DNA of 64,000 nt from Bradyrhizobium sp. 4 (GCF_023100905.1 NZ_CP064686.1:434001-498000), one strand, 5' to 3'. Shown: positions 41,770 to 50,286, numbered from the stretch's first letter. Numbers and translations: made by a program. The notes: generated from the letters alone by a model not told the origin.

Positions 41770-43405
41770 ATGCTGGTTGCGTGTATCCGCTCTCCTCCTT
41801 TTTCACCTCTGCCCAATCTTTCATCTGGTAAGCGATGGCACAGGCGATAAGTAGGTCGAAGTGGCGCGTCGTCTCTCTAGGATCGTCATCTTTGTCTAAA
41901 AGGTCATCTCGCGAGTAGCTCTTGAGCTCCGCGATGAGGTCAACGTCTGAGAGTTCGAGGTGCCCATCCTCTACAGCCTTCTTGAGGGCAAAAATCATCT
42001 TGGGCTTCGTGTCCGCATTGGTATTCCAGCCCAGCGTCCTGACGCGTGGTGGGGTTCCAACGCGGGTGCCTGGAAGCTCTTGGAAGTAGATGCTCTCGTA
42101 CTTGAGCTGCCTCAATCGCTCTATACAGCTATCGTATTTATTGTTTTCAATGGCGACGAGGCACGCTCCAAAACGGTCAGCCTCACTCCGGATTTCGTCT
42201 CCAAATGTAGTGGGCTTAATCGTATTGCTTTTGAAAGTGGCGACTACCCTGCTTGGTGTCGTGGAGAAATCAATGAACACAGAGGTAGAGCTGTCCAGGC
42301 CCACGCCACCGGCTACGTCATGCCCTGAGCCATATCGGTGTGAGGCATCGTATTCATGAAAGATCTTAAATTCAGCGATTGTTCGTTTTGGTGTTCTGAC
42401 GGGTTGGCCATTGATCTTCTCACGGTCGAACATGATGTCATGGCCAGCCGATGGCATACATAGATAATCGCCAGCAGGATCGTCGGCATTTCGTATCTTG
42501 GTCTCAACATCTTCGGGCGTGTAAGAAGCTGGCCATGTAGGTGGTCCGTCTTCATGCACTCCGTTGACAATTGTTCCTTTGATGGGGGTTATCAGCACCT
42601 TAGTATCACCGCCGTCCGTGAGTACGAGCTTGTGTACATTGCCGCGCTCTGAGAGATAGTTGCAGTTGTAAATCGCGCCACCATCCTTCGACAGACCTTG
42701 TTTCGCCTCATCCATATTCGCCCAAATCGCCATCGTAGTGACTGCAGATCGCAGTGTTTTTCGCGTCTCAAAGTCATCAAACCATATGAAATCGGGCCGT
42801 GTCTCTTCCTGAACGTCACCGCGTTGGTCGGTGCCAACAGAGTCCGAGTCCATCTTGACGCCGGTGGCTGTTGTAAAGGTTGCCATCGTCTCTTGGCGCT
42901 TCTCGATCGTCTTCTGGAAAATCTCTGGGTAGTAATGTTGAACGCGCGCGGCAATGAGCATGTTGTATACGTCAGTCACGATTTGCTTGGCATTGTCGTA
43001 ATCGGCGCTCAACACCTTGAAGTATCGGCGTGTGTGATCTGTATCGTTTGATATTGCAAAGGCGACGAATAGCTTTGTGCGCGTTGTCTTGGCGGCACCA
43101 CGAAAGGCAATGTCTACGAAGAACTTAATGAGCGCCCACACCTGGTCTGCAAATCGGATCTTCTTACCTGAGTAGACAGCGTAGTTGTATCGGTCGATCT
43201 TGACGTGGAATGGAGCGTCTGCGGTCTTGTAGAACTTGGTATGAAACCAGCGTCCCCATAGGTTGAATTTAAGCAATACCTCTTCTTCGGTATTGGTGCT
43301 GTTAAAGGCGAAGAGAGCCCTGATCTCGCTCTTAATTCCCCTGTCCAGTATTTCCGAGATAACCGCTGATGGCGGCATCTGCTTTTGCTTTTGTGTCGGC
43401 ATCAA
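41747..43405 (-). CDS. terminase large subunit
   Basis: The 552-aa product shows an ATPase N-domain with a degenerate Walker A (DIAFRGAAKTTRTKL), Walker B (PDFIWFDDFET), and an RNase H-like nuclease with Asp residues in GHDVAGGVGLDSS and VAIENNKYDS and near the C-terminus (RHFDLLIACAIAYQ). It packages DNA into the prohead. ATG 43402 or 43378 are alternative starts. It overlaps the small subunit by up to 74 bp. Confidence 0.85.
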   Translation of the reverse strand: MMPTQKQKQMPPSAVISEILDRGIKSEIRALFAFNSTNTEEEVLLKFNLWGRWFHTKFYKTADAPFHVKIDRYNYAVYSGKKIRFADQVWALIKFFVDIAFRGAAKTTRTKLFVAFAISNDTDHTRRYFKVLSADYDNAKQIVTDVYNMLIAARVQHYYPEIFQKTIEKRQETMATFTTATGVKMDSDSVGTDQRGDVQEETRPDFIWFDDFETRKTLRSAVTTMAIWANMDEAKQGLSKDGGAIYNCNYLSERGNVHKLVLTDGGDTKVLITPIKGTIVNGVHEDGPPTWPASYTPEDVETKIRNADDPAGDYLCMPSAGHDIMFDREKINGQPVRTPKRTIAEFKIFHEYDASHRYGSGHDVAGGVGLDSSTSVFIDFSTTPSRVVATFKSNTIKPTTFGDEIRSEADRFGACLVAIENNKYDSCIERLRQLKYESIYFQELPGTRVGTPPRVRTLGWNTNADTKPKMIFALKKAVEDGHLELSDVDLIAELKSYSRDDLLDKDDDPRETTRHFDLLIACAIAYQMKDWAEVKKEESGYTQPAYESPTLS

Positions 43406-43733
43406 ATAGTGGTTTACCGTCCTCTCCTGTCACCTCTCTCCTCTCTGCAAACTCCTTCTTACGCTTTCTTTCGAGATACCAAGTGGCAAGTGACTTATCC
43501 CCGCTCTTCAAACCCCTCACGATGGTCTCACGAGCTTTCAAAACAGGGTTATTGCGTAGCTCCTCCAAACGGGCAGATAATTCAGGATCGGCTTTTGTCC
43601 ACTCGTAATAGGTGGGCTTTGTAATCCCTGCGTAAAAGCACATTTCTTCGATGGTGCAATCGAGCGCAGCAGCTTCCTCTAATTTCTTACGAACCTCGGG
43701 CGTCAATTTCCCTTTCGGACCCCGTTTTGCCAT
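43332..43733 (-). CDS. terminase small subunit-like protein
   Basis: The 133-aa protein starts MAKRGPKGKLTPEVRKKLEE and has a helix-turn-helix (CTIEEMCFYAGITKPTYYEW), typical of small terminases that bind the packaging site, with an acidic helical C-terminus. It lies directly before the large subunit. The start is joined to the upstream stop as TGATATG. Confidence 0.75.
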   Translation of the reverse strand: MAKRGPKGKLTPEVRKKLEEAAALDCTIEEMCFYAGITKPTYYEWTKADPELSARLEELRNNPVLKARETIVRGLKSGDKSLATWYLERKRKKEFAERREVTGEDGKPLFDADTKAKADAAISGYLGNTGQGN

Positions 43734-43734
43734 A

Positions 43735-44205
43735 TCAGCTCAACTTCGCGATCTGCTCGTCGAACTTTGCAAGGTTGATGTTGGTACGCGTTATCTCGGC
43801 TGCGTTCATCCGGCGCTGATTGTCGAGTTGATCGTAAGCACCCTGAGCTTCAGCGAGCTTGTCAGCTGCAGCTTTTTTGTCGTCTGCCTTTACGTACGTT
43901 TCGCTCTTTTCGAGCGTGTTGACGTTGGCCTGCGCGACATTCACACGGTCCTGGCAGTCCGCGATAAGGAGGTCGAGTACAGACTGAGAGTGCTCGATGA
44001 TGTCGAGCTCGTTCTGCATGGTGTTCTTCTGCTCGCCTATTGCGGCAATTCGCTGCTCTTTGGTCTCTGGTTGCCCATCCTCATAGCCAATACAGATGTT
44101 TCCATTGGAAACGAGGATACCGATACCCTTTCCAATTCTATTGGTGTCTAGAAGCTTGTTAATTCCTTCGTCGTCAGTAATCGCAAACGATTTTACTCGT
44201 AACAT
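43735..44205 (-). CDS. coiled-coil phage protein
   Basis: The 156-aa product has a short beta N-domain (IGKGIGILVSNGNICIGYED) and a long coiled coil (about 55-150, LDLLIADCQDRVNVAQANVN). Not recognised. First gene of the terminase-to-lysis series; a promoter is expected just upstream (44206-44289). Confidence 0.55.
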   Translation of the reverse strand: MLRVKSFAITDDEGINKLLDTNRIGKGIGILVSNGNICIGYEDGQPETKEQRIAAIGEQKNTMQNELDIIEHSQSVLDLLIADCQDRVNVAQANVNTLEKSETYVKADDKKAAADKLAEAQGAYDQLDNQRRMNAAEITRTNINLAKFDEQIAKLS

Positions 44206-44289
44206 TGGGTAAGGAGATTAGCCTTTTAATACTGTAATTCTACAGCACGATTGGCAGCGACCACCAGCCACACATGGGGATAGTGAGGG

Positions 44290-44421
44290 TCATAGCGGCC
44301 AAAGATAATCCAAGTAAGGAATGCCGAAAAACCACTTCCACACTAGGGGTGGTGACATGTGGGGTGCAATTTTAGCGCGAACTCTGTAGCCATAAGAAAT
44401 GTGAGAGTGGATTTCTGTCAT
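44290..44421 (-). CDS. 43-aa protein (candidate)
   Basis: ATG 44421 overlaps the stop of the upstream gene (ATGA) and opens a 43-codon frame (MTEIHSHISYGYRVRAKIAP...) ending PLVWKWFFGIPYLDYLWPL, rich in aromatics. Supported by the junction only. Confidence 0.35.
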   Translation of the reverse strand: MTEIHSHISYGYRVRAKIAPHMSPPLVWKWFFGIPYLDYLWPL

Positions 44422-44702
44422 ACAGCGAAGTCAGCCATTATCTTGTTCCAGTAATACGTCATGGATTTCTGTTCCCACTGAAAATACAGCGTGACGAGCC
44501 AGAGATCGATGAAGAACCGACACTTGTATGTCACCACGACCGCCTCGACTGCATATCCTTTTTCAGCTCGCTCTTCTTCGTTGAGGGTGCGCGAGTTCAT
44601 AAGCCACGGCATCTTCTGAAAATAGCAGATTGCGTCGATGGCGTATCCCTCATCTCGCTCGGTCAAGATTCTGAATGGCCACTTGAAGTATAGGTGTTTC
44701 AT
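44418..44702 (-). CDS. 94-aa hypothetical protein
   Basis: Starts MKHLYFKWPFRILTERDEGY and overlaps the ninG stop by ATGA. Rich in aromatic residues (FFIDLWLVTLYFQWEQKSMT), possibly membrane-associated. Not recognised. Confidence 0.5.
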   Translation of the reverse strand: MKHLYFKWPFRILTERDEGYAIDAICYFQKMPWLMNSRTLNEEERAEKGYAVEAVVVTYKCRFFIDLWLVTLYFQWEQKSMTYYWNKIMADFAV

Positions 44703-45097
44703 ACGGCAACAAGCTTCATACAGTCGATTATAGCTTGAGTGAGTGGATACGTCCCCTGAGCACGCTTCTGCATCGCGGCGTATTTCGCCTTGCCGAGTTT
44801 CTTGAGCATGAAATCTCTGTAGTCTCCTTGCTTCTCCTTTTCCCAATGATATTTGTGGCAGGGCATCCAACATACCGCATCGCAGTTCTCAGGATCGTAC
44901 CGAGTGCCTTTATGTTGTCGGGACCAGAAGTGAGAGCATGTAAGATTTTTGTCAGTCCCACATCGACGGCACGTTTTGTCTCGCGCTCGTATGAATTTAG
45001 AAAACTCCTCATCGGCCTTTTTCATTGACCAGATGAGCGTTTTTGTCTGCTCCTTCCTACTTATTGCCTTCCGCTTTTTGGCGGTCATTCCATCCAT
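44699..45097 (-). CDS. NinG/Rap-like recombination protein
   Basis: The 132-aa protein matches the NinG/Rap family: FSKFIRARDKTCRRCGTD, CSHFWSRQHKGTRYDPEN, CDAVCWMPCHKYHWE and GDYRDFMLKKLG. Lambda Rap is a structure-specific endonuclease acting on recombination intermediates; HNH-type zinc binding is expected. The ATG at 45088 is an alternative start. Confidence 0.82.
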   Translation of the reverse strand: MDGMTAKKRKAISRKEQTKTLIWSMKKADEEFSKFIRARDKTCRRCGTDKNLTCSHFWSRQHKGTRYDPENCDAVCWMPCHKYHWEKEKQGDYRDFMLKKLGKAKYAAMQKRAQGTYPLTQAIIDCMKLVAV

Positions 45098-45157
45098 TGT
45101 ACCAAAGAAAAAGCCGCACCATGTAGATGCGGCCTGTGTATAAAGAACAGAAAGAGC

Positions 45158-45874
45158 TTAGTTTAGAACCTGGCATGTGCCATCGATCACTTCATGCAGC
45201 CGCCTGGTGAGATCTGGCTTTTCTGACACTTTGCCGGCGAGGGCGTAGGTAGCTGCGTTGAACAGTCTCCAGGCTGTCTTGTCTCCCCAGTTGTGCTCGG
45301 GCATTTCCCATTGGTTTAAGACCTGTCCGACGGCTTGTACCCCGATCACGTCTTTTCTGTAGAGTTGAAGTATCGCGTGATCTGCCTGCATGTCGGTCAG
45401 TGGCATCTGCTGATAGTTGAGCAGCTTTTGATTTTGAGCGATGCGCTGGTCCTGAAGGGGCCGGATGATCTCGGTTATGAGACCTGGCAATTCCTTCTTC
45501 GCCATGGCCGTGTGCTTGCGTTTGACGACGTGGTCTCCCATGAAGGCAAGATTGTCGCAGACAAAGACGCGCGAGCCATGGCAAATTCCTAGAGAAAAAC
45601 TGCGGTCGTGAGAATTTCTTAGACCCAAGGAATCACAGTAATCTCCGTACGGACTCCTGAGCGAGAGAAGGCCGAAGTATCGTGAGCCATCTTCAGAGAT
45701 GGCGTGATGCTCCTCAGCGATCTCATGTTGGTAGAAGCCGAGGGTGAACCGGACCAATTCGACAAGTTCATGATGGGGTACAGGCAGATGAGTGCTCGTA
45801 CCTTCCGGTGTGTGAATTCCACGTAGATCGTCGTACGTAGCGGGTTTGGCGCCCGCGTGTAGCATCAAGGTCAT
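45158..45874 (-). CDS. DUF932 family protein
   Basis: The 238-aa product contains LGLRNSHDRSFSLGICHGSR followed by VFVCDNLAFMGDHVVKRKHT, the core of DUF932 (phage/plasmid-like proteins). Function is unknown. It has a strong ribosome site (AGGAGG, 5 nt spacing), unlike the late genes, suggesting a proteobacterial origin for this part. Confidence 0.75.
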   Translation of the reverse strand: MTLMLHAGAKPATYDDLRGIHTPEGTSTHLPVPHHELVELVRFTLGFYQHEIAEEHHAISEDGSRYFGLLSLRSPYGDYCDSLGLRNSHDRSFSLGICHGSRVFVCDNLAFMGDHVVKRKHTAMAKKELPGLITEIIRPLQDQRIAQNQKLLNYQQMPLTDMQADHAILQLYRKDVIGVQAVGQVLNQWEMPEHNWGDKTAWRLFNAATYALAGKVSEKPDLTRRLHEVIDGTCQVLN

Positions 45875-45883
45875 TGCATCCTC

Positions 45884-46129
45884 CTATTCGTACAGCCACG
45901 ATTCGTCGATGAAGCGGGGTGGGTCAGGGTCATGCACGTACGACCGAGCGCAGAACTCGGAGCAGCACACTATCTTCTCGCTGTCGGACGTCCAGCAGAC
46001 GATATGCCCATCGACAACCTGAAAGGCATTACTCTGACAGAAGCCACAAGCGTATGTCAGGCGGGGCTTTCCGTTGATGAGTTGATATGCTGACTCATCC
46101 ATCTCGATCCTTCCCTTTATGATTTTCAT
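45884..46129 (-). CDS. 81-aa zinc-binding protein
   Basis: Cys residues in LTYACGFCQSNAF and KIVCCSEFCARSYV suggest a zinc ribbon. It overlaps the CHC2-like gene by 4 bp. Unknown function. Confidence 0.6.
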   Translation of the reverse strand: MKIIKGRIEMDESAYQLINGKPRLTYACGFCQSNAFQVVDGHIVCWTSDSEKIVCCSEFCARSYVHDPDPPRFIDESWLYE

Positions 46130-46551
46130 GTTGCCCTCAGCTTCACGACTTTGGCCTCTTCAAGCGCACTCACGCGCTGTTCAAGGTCTTCGATCATGTC
46201 CTTGAGGGTTTCGAGATAGAGATCGTCCTCCTTTTTCTCGGGGGGCGACTTTGGAGTTGTGGGGGAACTGTCGAGGCCGACCTTTTTCGCGATCTCGGCG
46301 GCAGCATCCCGCTGTGAGATGCCTTGCGTGTGGGCGATCATGGCAATGAGGTCGCCACCCGTTCGCGCCGAGAAGCAGTAGAAGGACGCTTTTTGCGTAT
46401 TCACTGCGAGGACGCGATCATCTCCCTTCGGGCAAGCAGGGCACGGGCCGCGTCCCTGATTTCCCTTCCACTTCTGCTTGAGGTCATAGAGGTTGCAGAC
46501 ATCCTCGATCTTCACCTTCTCTTTCAAGGCGGCAAAATCTGTGAAAGTCAT
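46126..46551 (-). CDS. CHC2 zinc-finger (DnaG N-domain) protein
   Basis: The 141-aa protein has the primase zinc domain: GRGPCPACPKGDDRVLAV and SFYCFSARTGGDLIAMIAHT, then a helical C-terminal tail with a coiled coil (YLETLKDMIEDLEQRVSALE). No primase catalytic (TOPRIM) domain follows, so it is a stand-alone zinc domain, perhaps a primer-site recognition subunit. Strong ribosome site AGGAGG. Confidence 0.75.
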   Translation of the reverse strand: MTFTDFAALKEKVKIEDVCNLYDLKQKWKGNQGRGPCPACPKGDDRVLAVNTQKASFYCFSARTGGDLIAMIAHTQGISQRDAAAEIAKKVGLDSSPTTPKSPPEKKEDDLYLETLKDMIEDLEQRVSALEEAKVVKLRAT

Positions 46552-46677
46552 TCATTCCTCCTGCTGGCAACGCTGTGTGTACACTGTAACACATACACGC
46601 ACATGCTGCACTTCTTGCGCACACAACCACAAAGACATATATTAATCGTGCGTTGCTGCAACCAGAGGAGAGTGGAA

Positions 46678-46884
46678 ATGAGTGAGAAACCAGTTGCGAA
46701 GTTTCGAGTCGGGAATGTCACGGCCGCCGTGTGGAAGAATGCGAGCGACTTCTTCTCCGTCACCCTTCAGCGCAGTTACAAAGACGGAGAAGAGTGGAAG
46801 AACACTGACGGCTTGGGTCACGGAGACCTTGCCAACGCAGTGCTCGTGCTCCAGAGAGCTGAGAGCTTCATCGCTTCAAGGTAG
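46678..46884 (+). CDS. 68-aa conserved mobile-element protein
   Basis: The product (MSEKPVAKFRVGNVTAAVWK... TLQRSYKDGEEWKNTDGLGH) matches a small family common in phages and integrative elements (K-F-R-x-G-x-V-x-A-x-V-W ... LQRSYKD ... GDL). GAGGAGAG precedes the ATG. It is divergent from the CHC2 gene and followed by a terminator. Possibly an ssDNA-binding-like fold; function unproven. Confidence 0.65.
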   Translation: MSEKPVAKFRVGNVTAAVWKNASDFFSVTLQRSYKDGEEWKNTDGLGHGDLANAVLVLQRAESFIASR

Positions 46885-46898
46885 TTGCCAAAAACTTA

Positions 46899-46926
46899 GC
46901 CCCGCATTTTCGCGGGGCTTTTCCTT
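46899..46926. terminator. rho-independent terminator, plus direction
   Basis: GCCCCGC (46899-46905) / GCGGGGC (46912-46918) with a 6-nt loop, then TTTTCCTTT. On the minus strand the flank reads TAAGTTTTT, so it may work in both directions. Confidence 0.8.
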
Positions 46927-47072
46927 TAGTCGCAATCGTAGGGCGTCACTTTCTTCCCGCACAGGCATTTCACATGGATGCGCATCAGCTTCGGGAGGAT
47001 CGGGATGATGGGCGGCTTAGTTTCCATTTCCCATCGCGCGTCACAACGCTTGCAGTGGAAGATGTATCTCAT
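46926..47072 (-). CDS. 48-aa zinc-ribbon protein
   Basis: Frame MRYIFHCKRCDARWEMETKP ... KCLCGKKVTPYDCD with two Cys pairs. ATG 47072 overlaps the upstream stop (ATGA); a longer start would overlap that gene fully. Confidence 0.5.
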   Translation of the reverse strand: MRYIFHCKRCDARWEMETKPPIIPILPKLMRIHVKCLCGKKVTPYDCD

Positions 47073-47200
47073 TGCATCGTCTCCTGTCTGATGGTCTTTC
47101 CACAAAAGGGACACCGCTGCTTCTCAGGGTGTGGAATGGCTTTCAGCGCGTATATGAGCCAAAAGCTTTTGCAAGATTTGCAGAGGAAGGCGTAGCTCAT
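47069..47200 (-). CDS. 43-aa zinc-ribbon protein
   Basis: Frame MSYAFLCKSCKSFWLIYALK ... RCPFCGKTIRQET with CxxC pairs, overlapping both neighbours by ATGA. AAGGAGAAGGC upstream gives a ribosome site. Confidence 0.5.
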   Translation of the reverse strand: MSYAFLCKSCKSFWLIYALKAIPHPEKQRCPFCGKTIRQETMQ

Positions 47201-47322
47201 GCCTTCTCCTTATTTTCTTTTGGTTTGCGTGGGGTCTTCAGGGCTGCCGACTCCGCCTTAATCGCTTCAGTCAGCAATTTCAGCTCTGCTTTCAGTTCTG
47301 TAATTCGCGCTACTCTGTCCAT
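47197..47322 (-). CDS. 41-aa helical protein
   Basis: Frame MDRVARITELKAELKLLTEA followed by a Lys/Pro-rich tail; coiled-coil-like. The ATG is preceded by GAGGATGAA at the end of the Replic_Relax gene. Probably a small DNA-associated or regulatory peptide. Confidence 0.45.
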   Translation of the reverse strand: MDRVARITELKAELKLLTEAIKAESAALKTPRKPKENKEKA

Positions 47323-47323
47323 T

Positions 47324-48256
47324 TCATCCTCTGAGGTTCACAGTCTTGCCACCACATTGGAGCCACGGCTGATTGAAGGCCCAGCCGCGATCAGTGGGCT
47401 GCGGTGTGTTGCCCATGATCGTTGGAAAATCCTTGAAAGCGAAGTGATTGAGGTACTTCGTACTGAGTGTGGGCAAGATATTCATCATGCTCTCCAAGCG
47501 AGTGTGATTTGGGGTCGTGAAGAGGATTGTTAGATTTGGAAAGCCGAAATGAGTGTTGTAAATGCGCTGATCTAGGACATTGAGATACGACAAGAATTTT
47601 CGTTCGATGGTCTGACGATCAGAGGTCGACCAACGTAACTGCTCGGTGCCCAGATCGACTTCCAGGCAGTAAAAGCGATACGTGTTGTTGGGATAAGAGA
47701 TAGCAAACGGCAGCGCGTCCGGTATGACCCTATCGTAGTCTTTCCCACGATAAGAGAACTTGACCGGTATCGAATGATCGCGTGTCTCTCTAATGCGTTG
47801 CGGAGTACTTGAGCTATCGAGAATGTCGTTGAATGAGATAAAGCGATTTCGCGCGCCAATCTCAAATGAGGCGGCGACTTGATTCTCTGTGAGAGTATGG
47901 ATGAAATGAATTGAGGGCTCGCGGTACTCGACGTGAACATCCTTGTCTTGAAGAAAGGCCACACCTTTGCGCGTGAGGTGATAGGCGAGCCTCGTAGAGC
48001 GATGTAATCGGCTCTCATCGGATTGCGAGCGGTGGACCTGTACGAGCTTGTGCGGTTCGCGCTTGAGGAACCTAATGCGCTCATTGACCGCGTGAGCTGA
48101 ACGGTTCTTGAGAGTAAGCGCGGCAATATCCAAAACCGTGAGGATTGGATAGCGGGCTAAGATTTTTAGGATTTCAATATTGCCATCGGCATCAGCGCGT
48201 ACCGTGACGGCCTTGCCGTTGCGTTTGACTACGTTAGTTGTCCAGCGTGAATTCAT
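47324..48256 (-). CDS. replication-relaxation (Replic_Relax / MobC-like) protein
   Basis: The 310-aa protein has an N-terminal winged helix (ILARYPILTVLDIAALTLKN, RIRFLKREPHKLVQVHR), YHLTRKGVAFLQ, HTLTENQVAASFEIG and a C-terminal nuclease-like part (VIPDALPFAISYPNNTYRFY, CLEVDLGTEQLRW). This is the Replic_Relax layout, known from mobilizable plasmids and ICEs, where relatives help relaxase action. It is next to a VirD4-type ATPase gene. The E-x-D in FYCLEVDLGTE could be a nuclease site. Confidence 0.7.
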   Translation of the reverse strand: MNSRWTTNVVKRNGKAVTVRADADGNIEILKILARYPILTVLDIAALTLKNRSAHAVNERIRFLKREPHKLVQVHRSQSDESRLHRSTRLAYHLTRKGVAFLQDKDVHVEYREPSIHFIHTLTENQVAASFEIGARNRFISFNDILDSSSTPQRIRETRDHSIPVKFSYRGKDYDRVIPDALPFAISYPNNTYRFYCLEVDLGTEQLRWSTSDRQTIERKFLSYLNVLDQRIYNTHFGFPNLTILFTTPNHTRLESMMNILPTLSTKYLNHFAFKDFPTIMGNTPQPTDRGWAFNQPWLQCGGKTVNLRG

Positions 48257-48367
48257 ACAGCATGAATTAAGACCCGTTGATAAAACGGTCTAGGCGGCAA
48301 CTAAGGTGATCTACGTACAAGTATATCCTACGGTGGAGCGCTATGTTGAATCGCACCTGTACAAAAA

Positions 48368-49663
48368 TTAATCTCTTTTCCACACTGCTGGCGCGGGGAG
48401 ATCATCTGATACAATGGGCCTATCAACTTCAGGAGAAATACCTGCGGATGATATCTTGGCTCCGGCCTTGCCTTCGCGCGAAGGAGAAACGCTCACAGCC
48501 CTCTCGGGGGCTGTTTGCGTTGTAACTTTTACAGGCGTTTCGTACCCGTACAGATCAATCATCCTCTGCTGATGCGCTTTCGTTTCTGCTTCCGTCATAT
48601 TGCGGAAGGGAAGCTTAGCTCGCGGGACTGTCACAATTTCAGAACCTTTGCCCCTCACATGGATTGCAAATTGGCCACGGGGTAGATGACCGAGAGGTTG
48701 AGGGCAAAGACGTTCTTCGGGGATGTGGAGTAGCTTACTGAAATAGGATGCCTCGGCCCCCACGTTGACCATTTTTATAGCGCAGTCCTCAAGAGCGGAA
48801 AGTACATTGGGGTCTTTGATCTGTCCTTTCCTCTGTATGGCCAAGATCAAACATATACGAGCTGCCCTGCATTTATCGATGATGTCCGCTATCGTGTGAT
48901 CGATCACCGTGTCCGCTTCATCGAGGTAGACAAATACAAGCTTTTTCTCTCGCCTGGGATGGAGAAATCGTGCCATCGCACCTTCCCATATGGCAGATAG
49001 AAAATACTTTCCCATGAAAGCAGAGCCCAACTTCCCTACAAGGGCGATAGAATTATCTATCACTATGGGGCCTCGGCGGTTCATCTCTAAAGGCATCTTG
49101 AAGCGTGTTTTGGGCGCACTGAAAAGTGCTCGTATGAGTCGATTATCAAGGAGAAGACGAAGCCGCCATGTCAATTCCGAACGCGTCGCATCATAGTCGC
49201 CCCACTCCACATCAAAGAAATTTCTAAGATCGGGCGGTAGTTGTTGAATGTGCGACTGGAATGGACGTTTGTCGTTGATGACAGTTTGTAGTGTGGCAAG
49301 GGTTGGGTCGGGGAAACCCGTGACCATCGCTCGGAGGAGAGGGCGCAAAAAGGCTTCTTGTTTTGGTGTTACCTTTGCGTTTTCCGCTATGGCTGTGAAC
49401 AAGAAGAGAAGTTGGTCTATCGCATCCTCTCCGACATCGAGAGGGTTGATGGCTACGGGATTTCTGGGATCGATAATCCGCAAACCTTCTATGTGCAATT
49501 CCCTCACGGCTGCTGTGAGTTCTCCCTTTGCATCCATGCATATAGTGCAGGCGTCTCTCTCGAGGTCGGATTCGAGCATATGCAAAAGTAAATTGGTCTT
49601 CCCGACTCCGGGCTGTCCCACAACCCATTGAGAAGCACAGCGTGTATCTAAATCAATGCTCAT
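48368..49663 (-). CDS. VirD4/TraD-like (HerA superfamily) ATPase 2
   Basis: The 431-aa protein starts directly with the P-loop (WVVGQPGVGKTNLLLHMLES), DAKGELTAAVRELHIEGLRI, RNPVAINPLDVG, Walker B (KLVFVYLDEADTVID) and LILAIQRKGQIKDPNVLSAL, as in type IV coupling proteins without membrane helices. The C-terminal tail (about 370-431) is disordered. It follows Replic_Relax's promoter by 111 bp and resembles ATPase 1 (15186-16349) in plan but not closely in sequence, so the two may form a hetero-oligomer or serve different steps. Confidence 0.75.
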   Translation of the reverse strand: MSIDLDTRCASQWVVGQPGVGKTNLLLHMLESDLERDACTICMDAKGELTAAVRELHIEGLRIIDPRNPVAINPLDVGEDAIDQLLFLFTAIAENAKVTPKQEAFLRPLLRAMVTGFPDPTLATLQTVINDKRPFQSHIQQLPPDLRNFFDVEWGDYDATRSELTWRLRLLLDNRLIRALFSAPKTRFKMPLEMNRRGPIVIDNSIALVGKLGSAFMGKYFLSAIWEGAMARFLHPRREKKLVFVYLDEADTVIDHTIADIIDKCRAARICLILAIQRKGQIKDPNVLSALEDCAIKMVNVGAEASYFSKLLHIPEERLCPQPLGHLPRGQFAIHVRGKGSEIVTVPRAKLPFRNMTEAETKAHQQRMIDLYGYETPVKVTTQTAPERAVSVSPSREGKAGAKISSAGISPEVDRPIVSDDLPAPAVWKRD

Positions 49664-50286
49664 AATTTAAATGGCTTCGCCCGCCACCTCTCTTCCTCAG
49701 CCTCTTTAACTTCTCTTTCCTCATCGAGTTTGCGTTGCTTTTCGTCTTCCTTCTCCTGTGCGAGGCGCTGCTTCTCTTCCGCCTTTTCTATGCGCTCGAC
49801 TAACTTCTCTTTTCTCTCTTCGCGCTCCTCCTCATCTTCTTTAAGTTTGTGTTGCCACTCGGCGTACAGATGTTCATTCAGCTCCACTTCAGCGAGGAAG
49901 ATTTCAGTGCTCTGAATTTTATAAAATTGATCCTTGATATGCCCCACCTTAGATTGGATGAATTCTGACTCCGACATGCGAAGTTTCTTATTGAATAAGG
50001 TTGATAGCAGGCCGCCGCTCATTTCCGTCATGAGTTCAGCGTATGCGTCCTCAACGGCTGCTTTGTACGCTTCATCGTCTAGATGTGTTTTATCGAAATC
50101 ATAGCGACGATCTTTGATATATTTTCCTACTGTCTTTTTGTAGCAATCGATTGAGCAAAACCAGGACGGCAAACCCATGAATGTACCGTCTGCAGCAAGA
50201 TTGGCGTCAGGATAGGCACTTGTATCAAGATCAGTCGGACGGCGACGAGAGCCGCAGGCGAGACATCTCTCGCTTGAGATGAACAC
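49660..50286 (-). CDS. zinc-finger and coiled-coil protein
   Basis: The 208-aa protein has an N-terminal zinc site (RCLACGSRRR ... WFCSIDCYKKTVGK) and a long charged coiled coil in the C-terminal third (EERKEKLVERIEKAEEKQRL). It overlaps the start of ATPase 2 by 4 bp and probably is its partner. Not recognised further. Confidence 0.6.
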   Translation of the reverse strand: MFISSERCLACGSRRRPTDLDTSAYPDANLAADGTFMGLPSWFCSIDCYKKTVGKYIKDRRYDFDKTHLDDEAYKAAVEDAYAELMTEMSGGLLSTLFNKKLRMSESEFIQSKVGHIKDQFYKIQSTEIFLAEVELNEHLYAEWQHKLKEDEEEREERKEKLVERIEKAEEKQRLAQEKEDEKQRKLDEEREVKEAEEERWRAKPFKL

